DNA from: Raineyella antarctica
Lineage (GTDB): Bacteria; Actinomycetota; Actinomycetes; Propionibacteriales; Propionibacteriaceae
NCBI RefSeq assembly: GCF_900092135.1
Contig: NZ_FMYF01000011.1
Location: 62,001 to 126,000, forward strand
Reading direction: 5' to 3'
DNA: 64,000 nt
The position numbers and the translations under genes were made by a program. Position 1 is the stretch's first letter. Every line of letters starts with the position of its first letter. Positions 8,256-16,687 of this stretch are shown piece after piece. The notes under the pieces were generated by a model, which did no database searches, was not told the origin of the DNA, and was given only the letters and a program-made list of their open reading frames with translations.

Positions 8256-9824
8256 GTGCTCGCCCTCGCCCTCGTCGTCGCGCTGCTGATCGCCATCGGT
8301 GTCGGCAGCGTGGTGGCGCCACGCCTGGGCTTGCCCGCCCCCGTACTACTGGTCGGCCTCGGGTCGCTGCTGAGCCTCGTGCCCGGTCTCACCGGCGTAC
8401 GGTTGCCGCCCGAGGCCGTGCTGTTGATCTTCCTGCCGGTCCTGCTCTATTGGGAGAGCCTGACGACCTCGCTGCGCGAGATCCGCCGGCTGCTGCGCGG
8501 CATCATCCTGAACGGGACGCTGCTGGTGGGGGTCACCGCTGCGGCCATCGCCGTCGTCCTGCATGCCTTGGGCGTCTCCTGGGGGGCGGCCTGGATCATC
8601 GGGGCGGCGCTCGGCCCCACGGATGCCACCGTGGTCGCCGCCCTGGGCCACGGCCTGCCACGCCGGACCTCTGTGGTCCTGCAGGCGGAGAGCCTGATCA
8701 ACGACGGCACAGCGCTCGTGATCTACGCCCTCGCCATAGGGACGGCGACCGGACAGATCGACCCCACGCCGGCCAACGCGGCCGGGCGCCTCGCGCTGTC
8801 GTTCGTGGGCGGTATCGCTGTCGGTCTCGTCACGGGATGGCTGTTGTTCCGCGTACGTCGCGCCCTGCACGAGCCGGCGCTGGTCAACCTGAACTCGCTG
8901 CTGACCCCCTTGCTGGCCTACTTGCTGGCGGAGGAGATCCACGCGTCGGGGGTCCTCGCCGTCGTCGTGGCGGGTCTGTACATGTCGCAGGTGACCCCCG
9001 GCGCCATCGCTGCGCCCGCCCGCCAGCAGGGCGCTGCCTTCTGGACGTTCAGCACCTTCATCCTCAACGGCGCCCTGTTCGTCCTGGTCGGGATCCAACT
9101 GCCACACTCGGCCGGCGAGCTCACGACTGACACCGCCGGCCACGCGCTGGTGCTGGTGGCCGCCGCCTACCTGACGATGCTGGTCGCCCGCTACGGCTTC
9201 CTCAACCTGTCCATCGCCGTCATCCGGCTGGTGGACCGGCGTCCGTACCAGCGCACGCTGCGCACCACCCATCGGGCCCGGGTGGTCAGCACTGTCGCGG
9301 GCTTCCGTGGTGCGGTCTCCCTGGCCGTCGCCCTGGCCGTGCCCGGCTCGCTCTCCGACCGGGGCCTCATCGTCTTCGTGACGGGGACGTTCGTCGTCGT
9401 CTCGCTGGTCCTCCAAGGGGTCGCCCTGCCGCGGGTGATTCGCTGGGCCCGGCTCCCGGACGACTCGTCGGTGGTGGAGGAGTTGCGTACGGCGCGCGTC
9501 GCGGCCACCCGCGAGGCGTTGGAGGCGCTGCCCGAACTCGGCCAGGCCGCCGGCGCCGCCGATGAGGTGATGGAGCGCCTGACCGAGGAGTACGAGGAGA
9601 AGCTGGCCGCGTTGCAGGAATCCGAGGGGGACGAGGCCCAGGCCGCCACGCGCATGGAGCAGCGCCGGGGGCTCACCCTCGAACTCATTGCCCGGAAGCG
9701 TGCGACGATCGTGCGGCTCCGCGACGAGCACACCATCGACGACACGGTGCTGCGGGAGATCCAGTCGCAACTGGACGCCGAGGAGGTGCGCCTGCTCGGG
9801 TCGTCCTCATCGGAGGGGTCCTGA
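8256..9824 (+). CDS. CPA1-family Na+/H+ antiporter
   Basis: The 522-aa protein has about 12 membrane helices and the CPA1 hallmarks: LGPTDATVV on the discontinuous helix, ESLINDGTALV with the ion-coordinating Asn-Asp pair, and FRGAVSLAVALAVP. The last 110 residues form a charged, coiled-coil-prone cytoplasmic tail (ERLTEEYEEKLAALQESEGD) with regulatory character. GTG start at 8256 with AAGGAAG six bases upstream. It exchanges Na+ (or K+) for H+ at the cytoplasmic membrane. A second CPA1 antiporter with a different tail is encoded at 27-28.9 kb. Confidence 0.92.
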   Translation: MLALALVVALLIAIGVGSVVAPRLGLPAPVLLVGLGSLLSLVPGLTGVRLPPEAVLLIFLPVLLYWESLTTSLREIRRLLRGIILNGTLLVGVTAAAIAVVLHALGVSWGAAWIIGAALGPTDATVVAALGHGLPRRTSVVLQAESLINDGTALVIYALAIGTATGQIDPTPANAAGRLALSFVGGIAVGLVTGWLLFRVRRALHEPALVNLNSLLTPLLAYLLAEEIHASGVLAVVVAGLYMSQVTPGAIAAPARQQGAAFWTFSTFILNGALFVLVGIQLPHSAGELTTDTAGHALVLVAAAYLTMLVARYGFLNLSIAVIRLVDRRPYQRTLRTTHRARVVSTVAGFRGAVSLAVALAVPGSLSDRGLIVFVTGTFVVVSLVLQGVALPRVIRWARLPDDSSVVEELRTARVAATREALEALPELGQAAGAADEVMERLTEEYEEKLAALQESEGDEAQAATRMEQRRGLTLELIARKRATIVRLRDEHTIDDTVLREIQSQLDAEEVRLLGSSSSEGS

Positions 9825-9897
9825 GCCGGCCCGTGCTCATCGGCGGCCCACCCGTACGGCCCTTCGGCTGGGGTGGAGGATTCCTGCCTTCCCCCGA

Positions 9898-11265
9898 TCA
9901 GCGCCAGTTGAAGTACTCGAAGTGGATGTTCACCGGGATCACGCCGGCCCGGCGGAAGGCATCGCCGAACTGGGCGGTCATCTTCTGCGGCCCGCACAGG
10001 AAGACGCTCAGCCGGGTCGGGTCTGGGACCTGGTCGAGGACCGGTTCGGGCGTCAGGTGCCCGTCGACGGAGGTGTCGATGACGTGCAGGTGCAGATTCG
10101 GGTGGTCGGCCGCGATGGCCTCGAGTTCGTCGGCGAAGGGGGAGCGACCGCGCGAGGTGACGTAGAAGTCGACGCGATTGACCCCCAGGTCGTCCTCCAG
10201 CGACCGCGCCCAGCTCAGGAACGGCGTGATCCCCACGCCGGCACCGATCCACACCTGCTGACTGGTCCCCTTCTGACGGTCGAAACGCCCGTGCGGGCCG
10301 TCCACCGCGGCCGGCATCCCGGGCTTGACCAGCTGGTCCACTGTGCTGGTGAAGTCCCCGAGTGCCTTGACGGTGATGCTGAGGTCGCCGTCGCGGTCCG
10401 AGCTCGAGATGGTGAACGGGTTGCGGGACCAGCCCTCCTTCGTCTCGATCGAGATGATCGCCCACTGGCCGGCGACGAACTCGATTGGCCGGGCCTGCGG
10501 CTCCAGGGTGATCACGTGCGCGTCGCGCCCGACGATGGGTGTCACCGAGGTGACCTTGTAGCGGTGGACCTGGATGAAGAAGCGGGCGAAGAGTTCGCGG
10601 TAGAGGTAGAAGGCGATGCCGACGGCGCCGATTCCGATCAGGCTCCAGCGCAGGACGCCATTGCCGCCGAAGACGGTGGAGTCCATCACGGCGTGGACGA
10701 TGCCGGCGGCGACGAACAGGCCCAACAGCCGATGGACGTTGCGCCACAGGTTGTAGCCGTTGAACATCCTGTCCACCCAGCGTCCTGGGCGGGTCGAGGT
10801 CAGCGCGTTGATGGGCGACTGCAGGAACCGCGGGACGATCTGGCGCCAGCGGGGCAGCATGGCCCAGGCCACGAGCCCGAAGATGCCGAAGGCTCCGACC
10901 ACGCCCAGTGGCTTGCCCAGCCTGGTCGCATGGCTGCTCTGCGTGACAAGCGCGTGGACCACCAGCAGGACGGTGCCCGTGATCGCGCTGGTGCGGTGCC
11001 AGATGGCTGCCCGGTCGAGGCCCGCGAACAGGGACTCCACCCACCGGGTGGAACTCATCAGCACCAGGGCGACGGCGAACAGGAGCACGGCCTCGGAGCC
11101 GACCAGCTGGCCCAGGTATGTTCCCCAGTGCTGTCCCTTCGTGTGTTCGACGAGCCAGAGCTCGGCGTACGCCACGACGAGCAAGAAGATCAGGAACGGT
11201 CCGGCGGCCCGGCTGTTGTAGCGGATCACCGTGTCGCGATCCAGCACCCTGCTGTTGACTACCAT
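9898..11265 (-). CDS. Ferric reductase-like membrane flavocytochrome / ferredoxin reductase
   Basis: This 455-aa protein has six N-terminal helices of the ferric-reductase-like transmembrane type with histidines in helix pairs (IWHRTSAITG, LVVHALV, NVHRLLGLFV, IVHAVMD) suited to two b hemes. From about residue 220 it continues as an FNR-type reductase: FAGQWAIISI and RNPFTISSS for FAD, IGAGVGITPFLSWARS for NAD(P)H, VFLCGPQKM at the end. It should move electrons from NAD(P)H across the membrane. The start at 11265 (MVVNS) is preferred over 11292 because GAGGGGAAG lies just before it. Confidence 0.88.
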   Translation of the reverse strand: MVVNSRVLDRDTVIRYNSRAAGPFLIFLLVVAYAELWLVEHTKGQHWGTYLGQLVGSEAVLLFAVALVLMSSTRWVESLFAGLDRAAIWHRTSAITGTVLLVVHALVTQSSHATRLGKPLGVVGAFGIFGLVAWAMLPRWRQIVPRFLQSPINALTSTRPGRWVDRMFNGYNLWRNVHRLLGLFVAAGIVHAVMDSTVFGGNGVLRWSLIGIGAVGIAFYLYRELFARFFIQVHRYKVTSVTPIVGRDAHVITLEPQARPIEFVAGQWAIISIETKEGWSRNPFTISSSDRDGDLSITVKALGDFTSTVDQLVKPGMPAAVDGPHGRFDRQKGTSQQVWIGAGVGITPFLSWARSLEDDLGVNRVDFYVTSRGRSPFADELEAIAADHPNLHLHVIDTSVDGHLTPEPVLDQVPDPTRLSVFLCGPQKMTAQFGDAFRRAGVIPVNIHFEYFNWR

Positions 11266-11351
11266 CGACTTCCCCTCGCGACGTCGGACCACCCGTCAGC
11301 CTAGGCCTGTTCAGGGGGCCGGGGCCGAGTCACCGGCCCTAGGATCGGACC

Positions 11352-11858
11352 GTGAGAATCTCATCGGGCGACAGGCTGTTGGATCGGACGTTCTTCGTCA
11401 GCCTGATCCTGAAAGGGCTGGATGGTGTTCTCGAGCTCATCGGGGGTGTGGTGCTCCTGGTCGTGACTCCGAGCCAGATCCAGCTGGCCGTCGCTGCGGT
11501 GACCCGGGGGGAGTTTGCCGAGGACCCGAACGATCTGGTCGCCACCCTGCTGGTCCGCTACGCCGGCCAGCTCAACGTTTCGTTGACGCTGTTCGGTGCC
11601 TGGTACCTCCTCGTGCACGGCGTCGTGAAGGTCCTCCTCGTCGGTGCGGTGCTCCGCGACCGGCTGTGGGCCTATCCGTGGCTGATCGGCTTCCTGGTCG
11701 CCTTCGTCGGCTACCAGAGCTACGAACTCGTCGTGCACTACACGTGGGGGCTGCTCCTCCTGACGCTGTTCGACGTGTTCATCCTGTACCTGACCTATCG
11801 CGAGTACCGGCGCCACAAGTCCCCCGGGCGGCAGAGTCGTCCGGAACCGAGCCCGTGA
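11352..11858 (+). CDS. DUF2127 family membrane protein
   Basis: This 168-aa protein has four hydrophobic helices and the DUF2127 pattern: RTFFVSLILKGLDGVLELIGG near the N-terminus (the Lys-Gly-x-Asp-Gly segment inside the first helix), LYLVHG-like WYLLVHGVVKVLLV, and a terminal FDVFILYLTYREYRRH. GTG start at 11352. It is divergent from the ferric reductase (87 bp apart) and stands alone. The family has no known biochemical role. Confidence 0.8.
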   Translation: MRISSGDRLLDRTFFVSLILKGLDGVLELIGGVVLLVVTPSQIQLAVAAVTRGEFAEDPNDLVATLLVRYAGQLNVSLTLFGAWYLLVHGVVKVLLVGAVLRDRLWAYPWLIGFLVAFVGYQSYELVVHYTWGLLLLTLFDVFILYLTYREYRRHKSPGRQSRPEPSP

Positions 11859-11914
11859 CCCACAGGATCTGACCCCTCTCGGGCGGTGGGAGCCGTGTCG
11901 CCGCCCCGGCGGTG

Positions 11915-12130
11915 TCAGGACATCGGACACATGTCAGTGTGGTCCTCCCAGCCGGACTTGCCCTGGTGCATGCCGGGGTTGTGCACACCGTCGATCCCCA
12001 TCATCTGGGCGCACATCTGCACGTGCTGCCCGAAATCGGCATTCGAGTCGGCAGCCTGCGCGGGCACTGCAGCAAGCAGCCCGGAACCTGCCAGTGCGAC
12101 GCCGGCCGCGAACGAGAAGATCTTGCGCAT
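11915..12130 (-). CDS. Small secreted protein, unknown function
   Basis: A 71-aa precursor from ATG 12130 (a GTG three codons upstream is the alternative) begins MRKIFSFAAGVALAGSGLLA and has an Ala-x-Ala signal peptidase I site (VPAQAA) near residue 27. The mature part is about 45 residues, contains DFGQHVQMCAQMMGIDGVHN and ends DHTDMCPMS: two Cys and many Met/His, which could bind metal or form a disulfide. AGGTGAGG precedes the ATG. I recognise no named family. Confidence 0.65.
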   Translation of the reverse strand: MRKIFSFAAGVALAGSGLLAAVPAQAADSNADFGQHVQMCAQMMGIDGVHNPGMHQGKSGWEDHTDMCPMS

Positions 12131-12365
12131 CAGCCTCACCTTTCAGCACGGGCAACAGACCGCCTGCCGCCACCACCTCATCGTGACACCAACGATGGCT
12201 CGACGGACCCCTGCACCGGATTCTTTGACCGGTTCTTGAGCGTTCGCCCGTTGCGGCGTGGGCACCGGAACGGAACCCCGGGAATAGCCGTCCCCCACGA
12301 GGTGGTTGAGCCCGTGCGGGTCAGCGTCGATCCTGCGGACCGATGTTGACCCGAGAGGACCTGCC

Positions 12366-13448
12366 GTGACCGAACTGTTCGACCCCATCGACGCCGGAGA
12401 CCTGCACCTGCGCAACCGTGTGACGATCGGGGCGATGACCCGCCAGCGTGCCGCCGAGGACGGCGTCCCGAACGACCTGCTCGTCGAGTACTACGCCCAG
12501 CGCGCCTCCGCCGGCCTGGTCGTCACCGAGGGGACGTTCCCCTCCTTCCGCAGCCGCGGCTTCATGGGCGCGGCCGGGATCGCCGACCAGCAGCAGGCTG
12601 ATGGCTGGCGCCGCGTCGCCGACGCCGTCCACGCCCGCGGCGGCACCCTGGTCATCCAGGTCATGCACGCCGGCCGGATGGCCCACCCCGGCCTGACCCG
12701 CGGCGAGCAGCCGGAGGCACCCAGCGCGATCGCCGCCGGGGTTCCCGTCCGTACGCCCGAGGGCAAGGCTGACGCCCCCGTCCCGCACGCCCTGGACGCC
12801 GAGGACCTGATGCGCGTACGAGACGAGTTCGTCACCGCCGCCCGCCGGGCCATCGATGCCGGGGTCGACGGTGTCGAGCTGCACGGCGCGAACGGCTACC
12901 TGCTGCACGAGTTCCTCAGCCCGGCCTCGAACACCCGCACCGACCAGTACGGCGGCTCGCCGGAGAACCGCGCCCGCTTCGTCGTAGAGGTCATGCGCGC
13001 CGTGGCGGCCGAGATCAGCGCCGGCCGCGTCGGCCTGCGCATCTCGCCCGAGCACAACATCCAGGGCGTCCTCGAGCAGGATCGTACGGACGTGCTCGCC
13101 ACGTACGACGCCCTGCTCGCCGGCCTCCGCGGTCTCGGGACGGCCTACCTCTCGGTGCTGCACAAGGACATCGACGGCGACCTGGTCCGCCACCTGCGCG
13201 AGGGCTACGACGGGGGTGCCTTCCTGCTCAACAGCGGCTTCTCCGCGGTCACGGACAACGAGCAGGCGCGCCACATCGTCGAGGACGGCCTGGCCGACGC
13301 CGTCACCGTGGGCCGCGCCTTCATCGCCAACCCCGACCTGGTCGAGCGCTGGCACGACTCCCTCGCGGAGAACGTCCCGGACATGGCGACGTTCTACCTC
13401 GGCGGCGCGCACGGCTACACCGACTACGCCGTCGCGGCCGCCAGCTGA
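12366..13448 (+). CDS. Old yellow enzyme family alkene reductase
   Basis: The 360-aa FMN-dependent TIM barrel shows OYE landmarks: LRNRVTIGAMTRQRA, VIQVMHAGRMAHP (FMN-binding region), GVELHGANGYLLHEFLSP with the His-x-x-Asn substrate-binding pair, NTRTDQYGGSPENRARF, and a C-terminal phosphate-binding AVTVGRAFIANPDL. It reduces activated C=C bonds (enones, nitroalkenes) using NAD(P)H. The GTG at 12366 is chosen because the upstream extension to 12306 lacks homology. It stands as a single gene, convergent with the nickel transporter; a strong inverted repeat separates them. Confidence 0.93.
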   Translation: MTELFDPIDAGDLHLRNRVTIGAMTRQRAAEDGVPNDLLVEYYAQRASAGLVVTEGTFPSFRSRGFMGAAGIADQQQADGWRRVADAVHARGGTLVIQVMHAGRMAHPGLTRGEQPEAPSAIAAGVPVRTPEGKADAPVPHALDAEDLMRVRDEFVTAARRAIDAGVDGVELHGANGYLLHEFLSPASNTRTDQYGGSPENRARFVVEVMRAVAAEISAGRVGLRISPEHNIQGVLEQDRTDVLATYDALLAGLRGLGTAYLSVLHKDIDGDLVRHLREGYDGGAFLLNSGFSAVTDNEQARHIVEDGLADAVTVGRAFIANPDLVERWHDSLAENVPDMATFYLGGAHGYTDYAVAAAS

Positions 13449-13479
13449 CGGCTGCCGGCCATAGCCGGCGATCGCCACG

Positions 13480-14610
13480 TCAGAGGGAAGGGCCGGTCGG
13501 CACCGACCGGCCCTTCCCGAACCGGCCGAACTTCCAGACGGCGATGGCCACCAGCCAGGTGACCACGAACAGCCCGACGACGAGGCCGCCCAGGGTGTTG
13601 ATGTCGGCGCCCTGCACCATGTCCCAGAAGGGGCCCACCAGGTGCAGCTTCTGGGCGAGCAGCCCGAAGAGTTCCACCGTCCCGATCAGCAGCGCCACCG
13701 CCACGGACAGTCCGGTGATGACGACGTTGTAGTAGATCTTGCGGACCGGATCGGCGAAGGCCCAGGCGTACGCGAAGTTCATGAACGACCCGTCGAGGGT
13801 GTCGAACAGGCTCATCCCGGCCGCGAAGAGCACCGGCAACGCCAGGATCGCGTACCACGGCAGGCCGGCCTGGGCACTCGTCGAGGCCATCACCAGCAGG
13901 ACCACCTCGGTCGCGGTGTCGAAGCCCAGGCCGAACAGGAACCCGACCCCGAACATGTGCCGCGGCTTGCCGACCGAGCGGGTCGCCCGCCCGAGGATCC
14001 GGTTCATCAGGCCGCGCTTGTCGAGCTGCTCCTCCAGGGCCGCCTCGTCCAGGTTCCCCTGGCGCATCCGCCGGAAGATCCCGATGATGCTCCACAGCAC
14101 GGCGATGTTGATCGCCGCGATCAGGTACAGGAAGGCGCCCGAGACCCCGGTGCCGATGACACCGGCGTACCGGTGCAACACCGACCCGCCGTCCCGGACC
14201 GGCCCCAGCAACGTCGTCACCCCCACGGCCAGCAGCAGCGCCAGCAGGAACGCGACGCTCGAGTGGCCGAGGGAGAACCAGAAGCCGACCGACAGCGGGC
14301 GGTTCCGGTCGGCCATGAACCTGCGGGTCGTGTTGTCGATCGCGGCGATGTGGTCGGCGTCGAAGGCGTGGCGCATGCCCAGGGTGTAGGCCGTCAGCCC
14401 GATGCCGACGGAGAAGGTCCCACCCTGCCCGAGCGCGTAGTGGTGCGGGGCCACCAGGACCAGCACCACGAACCAGCCGATCACGGTGAGGGCGAGAATC
14501 ACCGACCCCATCCCGAGCACACTCCGCCACTCGGCCGGGGTCAGGACGGCACGCATCCGGCGCCACCGCCCGCGCGGCGGGGAGGCGGCGGGCAGCGTGT
14601 CAGTGGTCAT
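13480..14610 (-). CDS. NiCoT-family nickel/cobalt transporter (HoxN/NixA type)
   Basis: This 376-aa eight-helix permease carries the family signature RHAFDADHIAAID (HX4DH) in helix 2 and LGFDTATEV, plus SLGHSSVAF, all hallmarks of high-affinity Ni2+/Co2+ uptake. The start at 14610 is chosen because GGAG lies seven bases upstream; the frame is open further. It lies next to a complete urease cluster, so supplying Ni2+ to urease is the natural reading. The 3' end of the coding sequence is itself part of a 34-bp inverted repeat. Confidence 0.93.
   Translation of the reverse strand: MTTDTLPAASPPRGRWRRMRAVLTPAEWRSVLGMGSVILALTVIGWFVVLVLVAPHHYALGQGGTFSVGIGLTAYTLGMRHAFDADHIAAIDNTTRRFMADRNRPLSVGFWFSLGHSSVAFLLALLLAVGVTTLLGPVRDGGSVLHRYAGVIGTGVSGAFLYLIAAINIAVLWSIIGIFRRMRQGNLDEAALEEQLDKRGLMNRILGRATRSVGKPRHMFGVGFLFGLGFDTATEVVLLVMASTSAQAGLPWYAILALPVLFAAGMSLFDTLDGSFMNFAYAWAFADPVRKIYYNVVITGLSVAVALLIGTVELFGLLAQKLHLVGPFWDMVQGADINTLGGLVVGLFVVTWLVAIAVWKFGRFGKGRSVPTGPSL
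13485..13518. terminator. Perfect 16-bp inverted repeat, likely bidirectional terminator
   Basis: GGGAAGGGCCGGTCGG at 13485-13500 is matched without mismatch by its reverse complement at 13503-13518, separated by only CA. It sits between the convergent OYE and nickel-transporter genes, where it would stop both transcripts, and overlaps the last codons of the transporter (13480-13482 is the stop). No U-run follows on either strand, as is usual in high-GC actinobacteria. Confidence 0.75.
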
Positions 14611-14868
14611 GTCCACTCCAGGTTTCTCAGTCGGGAACGTGCGCATCCGAGGATCCCCACCAGGACCCGATGACCGCCGCGGAGCACGGCGAGGGGACCT
14701 GGGGGCTGTGAAACCGTGGGCAGCCTAACAGCCCAACCTCATCCGTGGCCAGAGTCGGGGCAGCACCGGCCACCCCGGCCCCGGCGCCGGAGACGCGGAT
14801 CCCTCGGCGACGTGCATGCGATGATGTGGTCCCAGACGCGTACGTCATGGCGGAGAGGAGGCCGGGCT

Positions 14869-15594
14869 GTGGGATCCATAGGCGCAAACAGGCACGCCAC
14901 CCATCTGACCGCGCTCCTGGTGGATGACGACCCGGAGTTCCAGGCGACCCTCGGTGAGTCGCTGCGCGTCTTCGGCAACGTCGACGTCTGGTCGGCCGCG
15001 ACCGGCCAGGACGCGCTGGCCCGCATCGAGGTGGAGGAGCCGGACGTGGTCCTGGTGGACCTCGGGCTTCCCGACATCAGCGGCCACGAGCTGATCAGGC
15101 GCGTACGCGAACTCTCCGTCTCGCTGCCGGTCATCGTGCTGTCGGCGCGTAACGACGAGAGCAATCGGATCGTCGCCCTCGACCTCGGTGCCGACGACTA
15201 CCTGACCAAACCCTTCTCCGCTCTCGAACTCGTGGCGCGGATCAACGCCGTGCTGCGTCGTTCACGTACCCCGGAGACCTCCGCGCCGCTGGACTTCGGC
15301 GACCTCACGATCGATGTGGCCGCCCGCGAGGTGACGGTCGGAGACGTGCTGGTCCCGCTGACGGCGAAGGAGTTCGATCTCCTCGTCTGCCTGGCGTCGA
15401 GCCCGCGCCGCGTGTTCACGGCCAACCAGTTGCTGCTCTACGTGTGGGCCGCCCAACCTGGCTGGCAGTCGACCTCGACCGTCAAGGAACACATCCATCG
15501 GCTGCGCACCAAGCTCAGCCTGAGCCCCACGGCGCAACGCCATGTCGTGACGGTGCATCGGATGGGCTACCGGTTCGACCCGGACCCGGCCTGA
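14869..15594 (+). CDS. Orphan OmpR/PhoB-family response regulator
   Basis: The 241-aa protein has a receiver domain with the acidic pocket VDDDPE (Asp19-21), phospho-acceptor Asp64 in VVLVDLGLPD and Lys114 in DDYLTKPF, followed by an OmpR-type winged helix ending VVTVHRMGYRFDP. GTG at 14869 has GAGAGGAGG upstream. No histidine kinase adjoins it, though a MASE1-type kinase lies 9 kb away beyond the urease genes. It lies immediately upstream of ureA, with an array of 7-bp elements in 11-bp phase between them, so control of the urease operon is likely. Confidence 0.9.
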   Translation: MGSIGANRHATHLTALLVDDDPEFQATLGESLRVFGNVDVWSAATGQDALARIEVEEPDVVLVDLGLPDISGHELIRRVRELSVSLPVIVLSARNDESNRIVALDLGADDYLTKPFSALELVARINAVLRRSRTPETSAPLDFGDLTIDVAAREVTVGDVLVPLTAKEFDLLVCLASSPRRVFTANQLLLYVWAAQPGWQSTSTVKEHIHRLRTKLSLSPTAQRHVVTVHRMGYRFDPDPA

Positions 15595-15684
15595 CCGGAC
15601 CCGGCCTGACCTGAACTGACCCGGCCTGAGCCGAGCCGGTTCCTCCACCCCGCGGGCAGCGGCCGATCGGCAGGCCTCCGTGAA

Positions 15685-15724
15685 TTGACCGAGAGTTGAC
15701 CGCAGTTTCCCTCGCGTTTGACAA
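15685..15724 (+). promoter_or_regulatory. 11-bp-phased TTGAC array upstream of ureA, PHO-box-like
   Basis: TTGACCG occurs at 15685-15691 and 15696-15702, and TTGACAA at 15718-15724. Spacings are 11 and 22 bp, so three copies lie on one helix face with room for a degenerate fourth at 15707. OmpR-family regulators bind 7-bp direct repeats with 4-bp spacers exactly in this geometry, and actinobacterial PHO-box units read GTTCACC-like, one base from the GTTGACC seen here. The last copy could serve as a -35 element (TTGACA). The rest of 15595-15902 holds a tandemly repeated GACCCGGCCTGA-like segment (15590-15630) and no gene. Confidence 0.55.
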
Positions 15725-15902
15725 CGGTCCGCAAAGCTGAAGCCGTGAAACCAATGGGGCTCTGCGATGCGTCCGAGACAGTCGCCTTTGCACCGCATCT
15801 GCCCAGCACCGGTCGGCCGTTCCTGGCCGTCACCGGTCTGCACGACGACCGGTCACCGCGGATGCGCGCCGGCCATGGCCGAAGCGAAGGAGAAACCGAA
15901 TC

Positions 15903-16274
15903 ATGATGCTCGCCCCGCGCGAGATGGACAAGATGCACATCTATGCCTTGTCCCAACTCGCCCGTCGTCGCCGCGATCGCGGCACGAAGCTGAACTATGA
16001 GGAAGCCATCGCGATCGTCTGCGACGAGCTGCTCGAGGGTGCCCGCGACGGCCGGTCCGTCGCCGACCTGATGGCGTACGGCCGCCAGGTCGTCACCGCC
16101 GAGGAGTGCATGGAAGGCGTACCCGACCTGGTCCACGTCGTACAGGTCGAGGCGACGTTCCCGGACGGGACCAAGCTGATCTCCGTGCACGAGCCGATCC
16201 AGCCCTCGCACAAGCCGAAGCCCCCCAAGCAGTCCCCGAAGTCCGACCACTCCGAGAAGGGGGCCACGGCATGA
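15903..16274 (+). CDS. ureA: Urease subunit gamma
   Basis: This 123-aa protein matches urease gamma over its first 100 residues: [41 protein letters not shown], and [20 protein letters not shown] with the closing VHEPI. The usual protein is 100 aa. Here a 20-odd residue Lys/Pro/Ser-rich tail follows, which is a lineage extension of no known role. GAAGGAG lies about ten bases upstream of the ATG. Its stop overlaps the ureB start (ATGA at 16271). It is the first gene of ureABC-x-EFGD. Confidence 0.97.
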   Translation: MMLAPREMDKMHIYALSQLARRRRDRGTKLNYEEAIAIVCDELLEGARDGRSVADLMAYGRQVVTAEECMEGVPDLVHVVQVEATFPDGTKLISVHEPIQPSHKPKPPKQSPKSDHSEKGATA

Positions 16275-16651
16275 GCAAGGCTGGAGAGGTCATCACCGGG
16301 AAGGGTGAGGTCGAGCTCAACGCCGGCCGCGAACGCGTCACGCTGACGGTCAAGAACGCCGGCGACCGGGCCGTGCAGGTGGGCTCCCACTACCACTTCT
16401 TCGAGGCGAACAAGGCGCTCGAGTTCGACCGGAACGCGGCCCTGGGTATGCGACTGGACATCCCCGCCGGCACCGCCGTGCGCTTCGAGCCGGGCACTGA
16501 CGCCGAGGTCACCCTGGTGCCCTTCGGCGGCACCCGGCGGATCCAGGGCTTCGCCGGCCTGGTCGACGGTGGCGTCGATGCCGGGGCCACCGGCCGGCGA
16601 GCCCGCCGAGCCGCGTACGCCGAGGGCTTCCGCGGCGCCCAGGCCGAGTAA
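16271..16651 (+). CDS. ureB: Urease subunit beta
   Basis: This 126-aa beta subunit shows [20 protein letters not shown], the invariant [34 protein letters not shown], and [15 protein letters not shown]. It forms the structural ring with UreA and UreC. The C-terminus has an Arg-rich extension ([14 protein letters not shown]). Translation is coupled to ureA by the ATGA overlap; 36 bp separate it from ureC, with AAGAGG before the ureC ATG. Confidence 0.97.
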   Translation: MSKAGEVITGKGEVELNAGRERVTLTVKNAGDRAVQVGSHYHFFEANKALEFDRNAALGMRLDIPAGTAVRFEPGTDAEVTLVPFGGTRRIQGFAGLVDGGVDAGATGRRARRAAYAEGFRGAQAE

Positions 16652-16687
16652 CCCGGTCAACGGACAAGAAACGAAAGAGGAAACTCC

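Noticed and set aside
8077-8322. Reverse-strand 81-codon ORF between the NAD(P)-binding gene and antiporter
   Set aside because: The last 35 residues look mildly protein-like, but the rest is an Arg-rich shadow of the antiporter gene; no ribosome site.
14611-14868. Nickel/cobalt or cobalamin riboswitch in front of the NiCoT gene
   Set aside because: Neither the NiCo motif pair nor a B12 box with its flanking stems can be found in the leader on either strand.
15590-15640. Repeated GACCCGGCCTGA as a mobile-element end
   Set aside because: Short, imperfect and without target-site duplications or transposase nearby.
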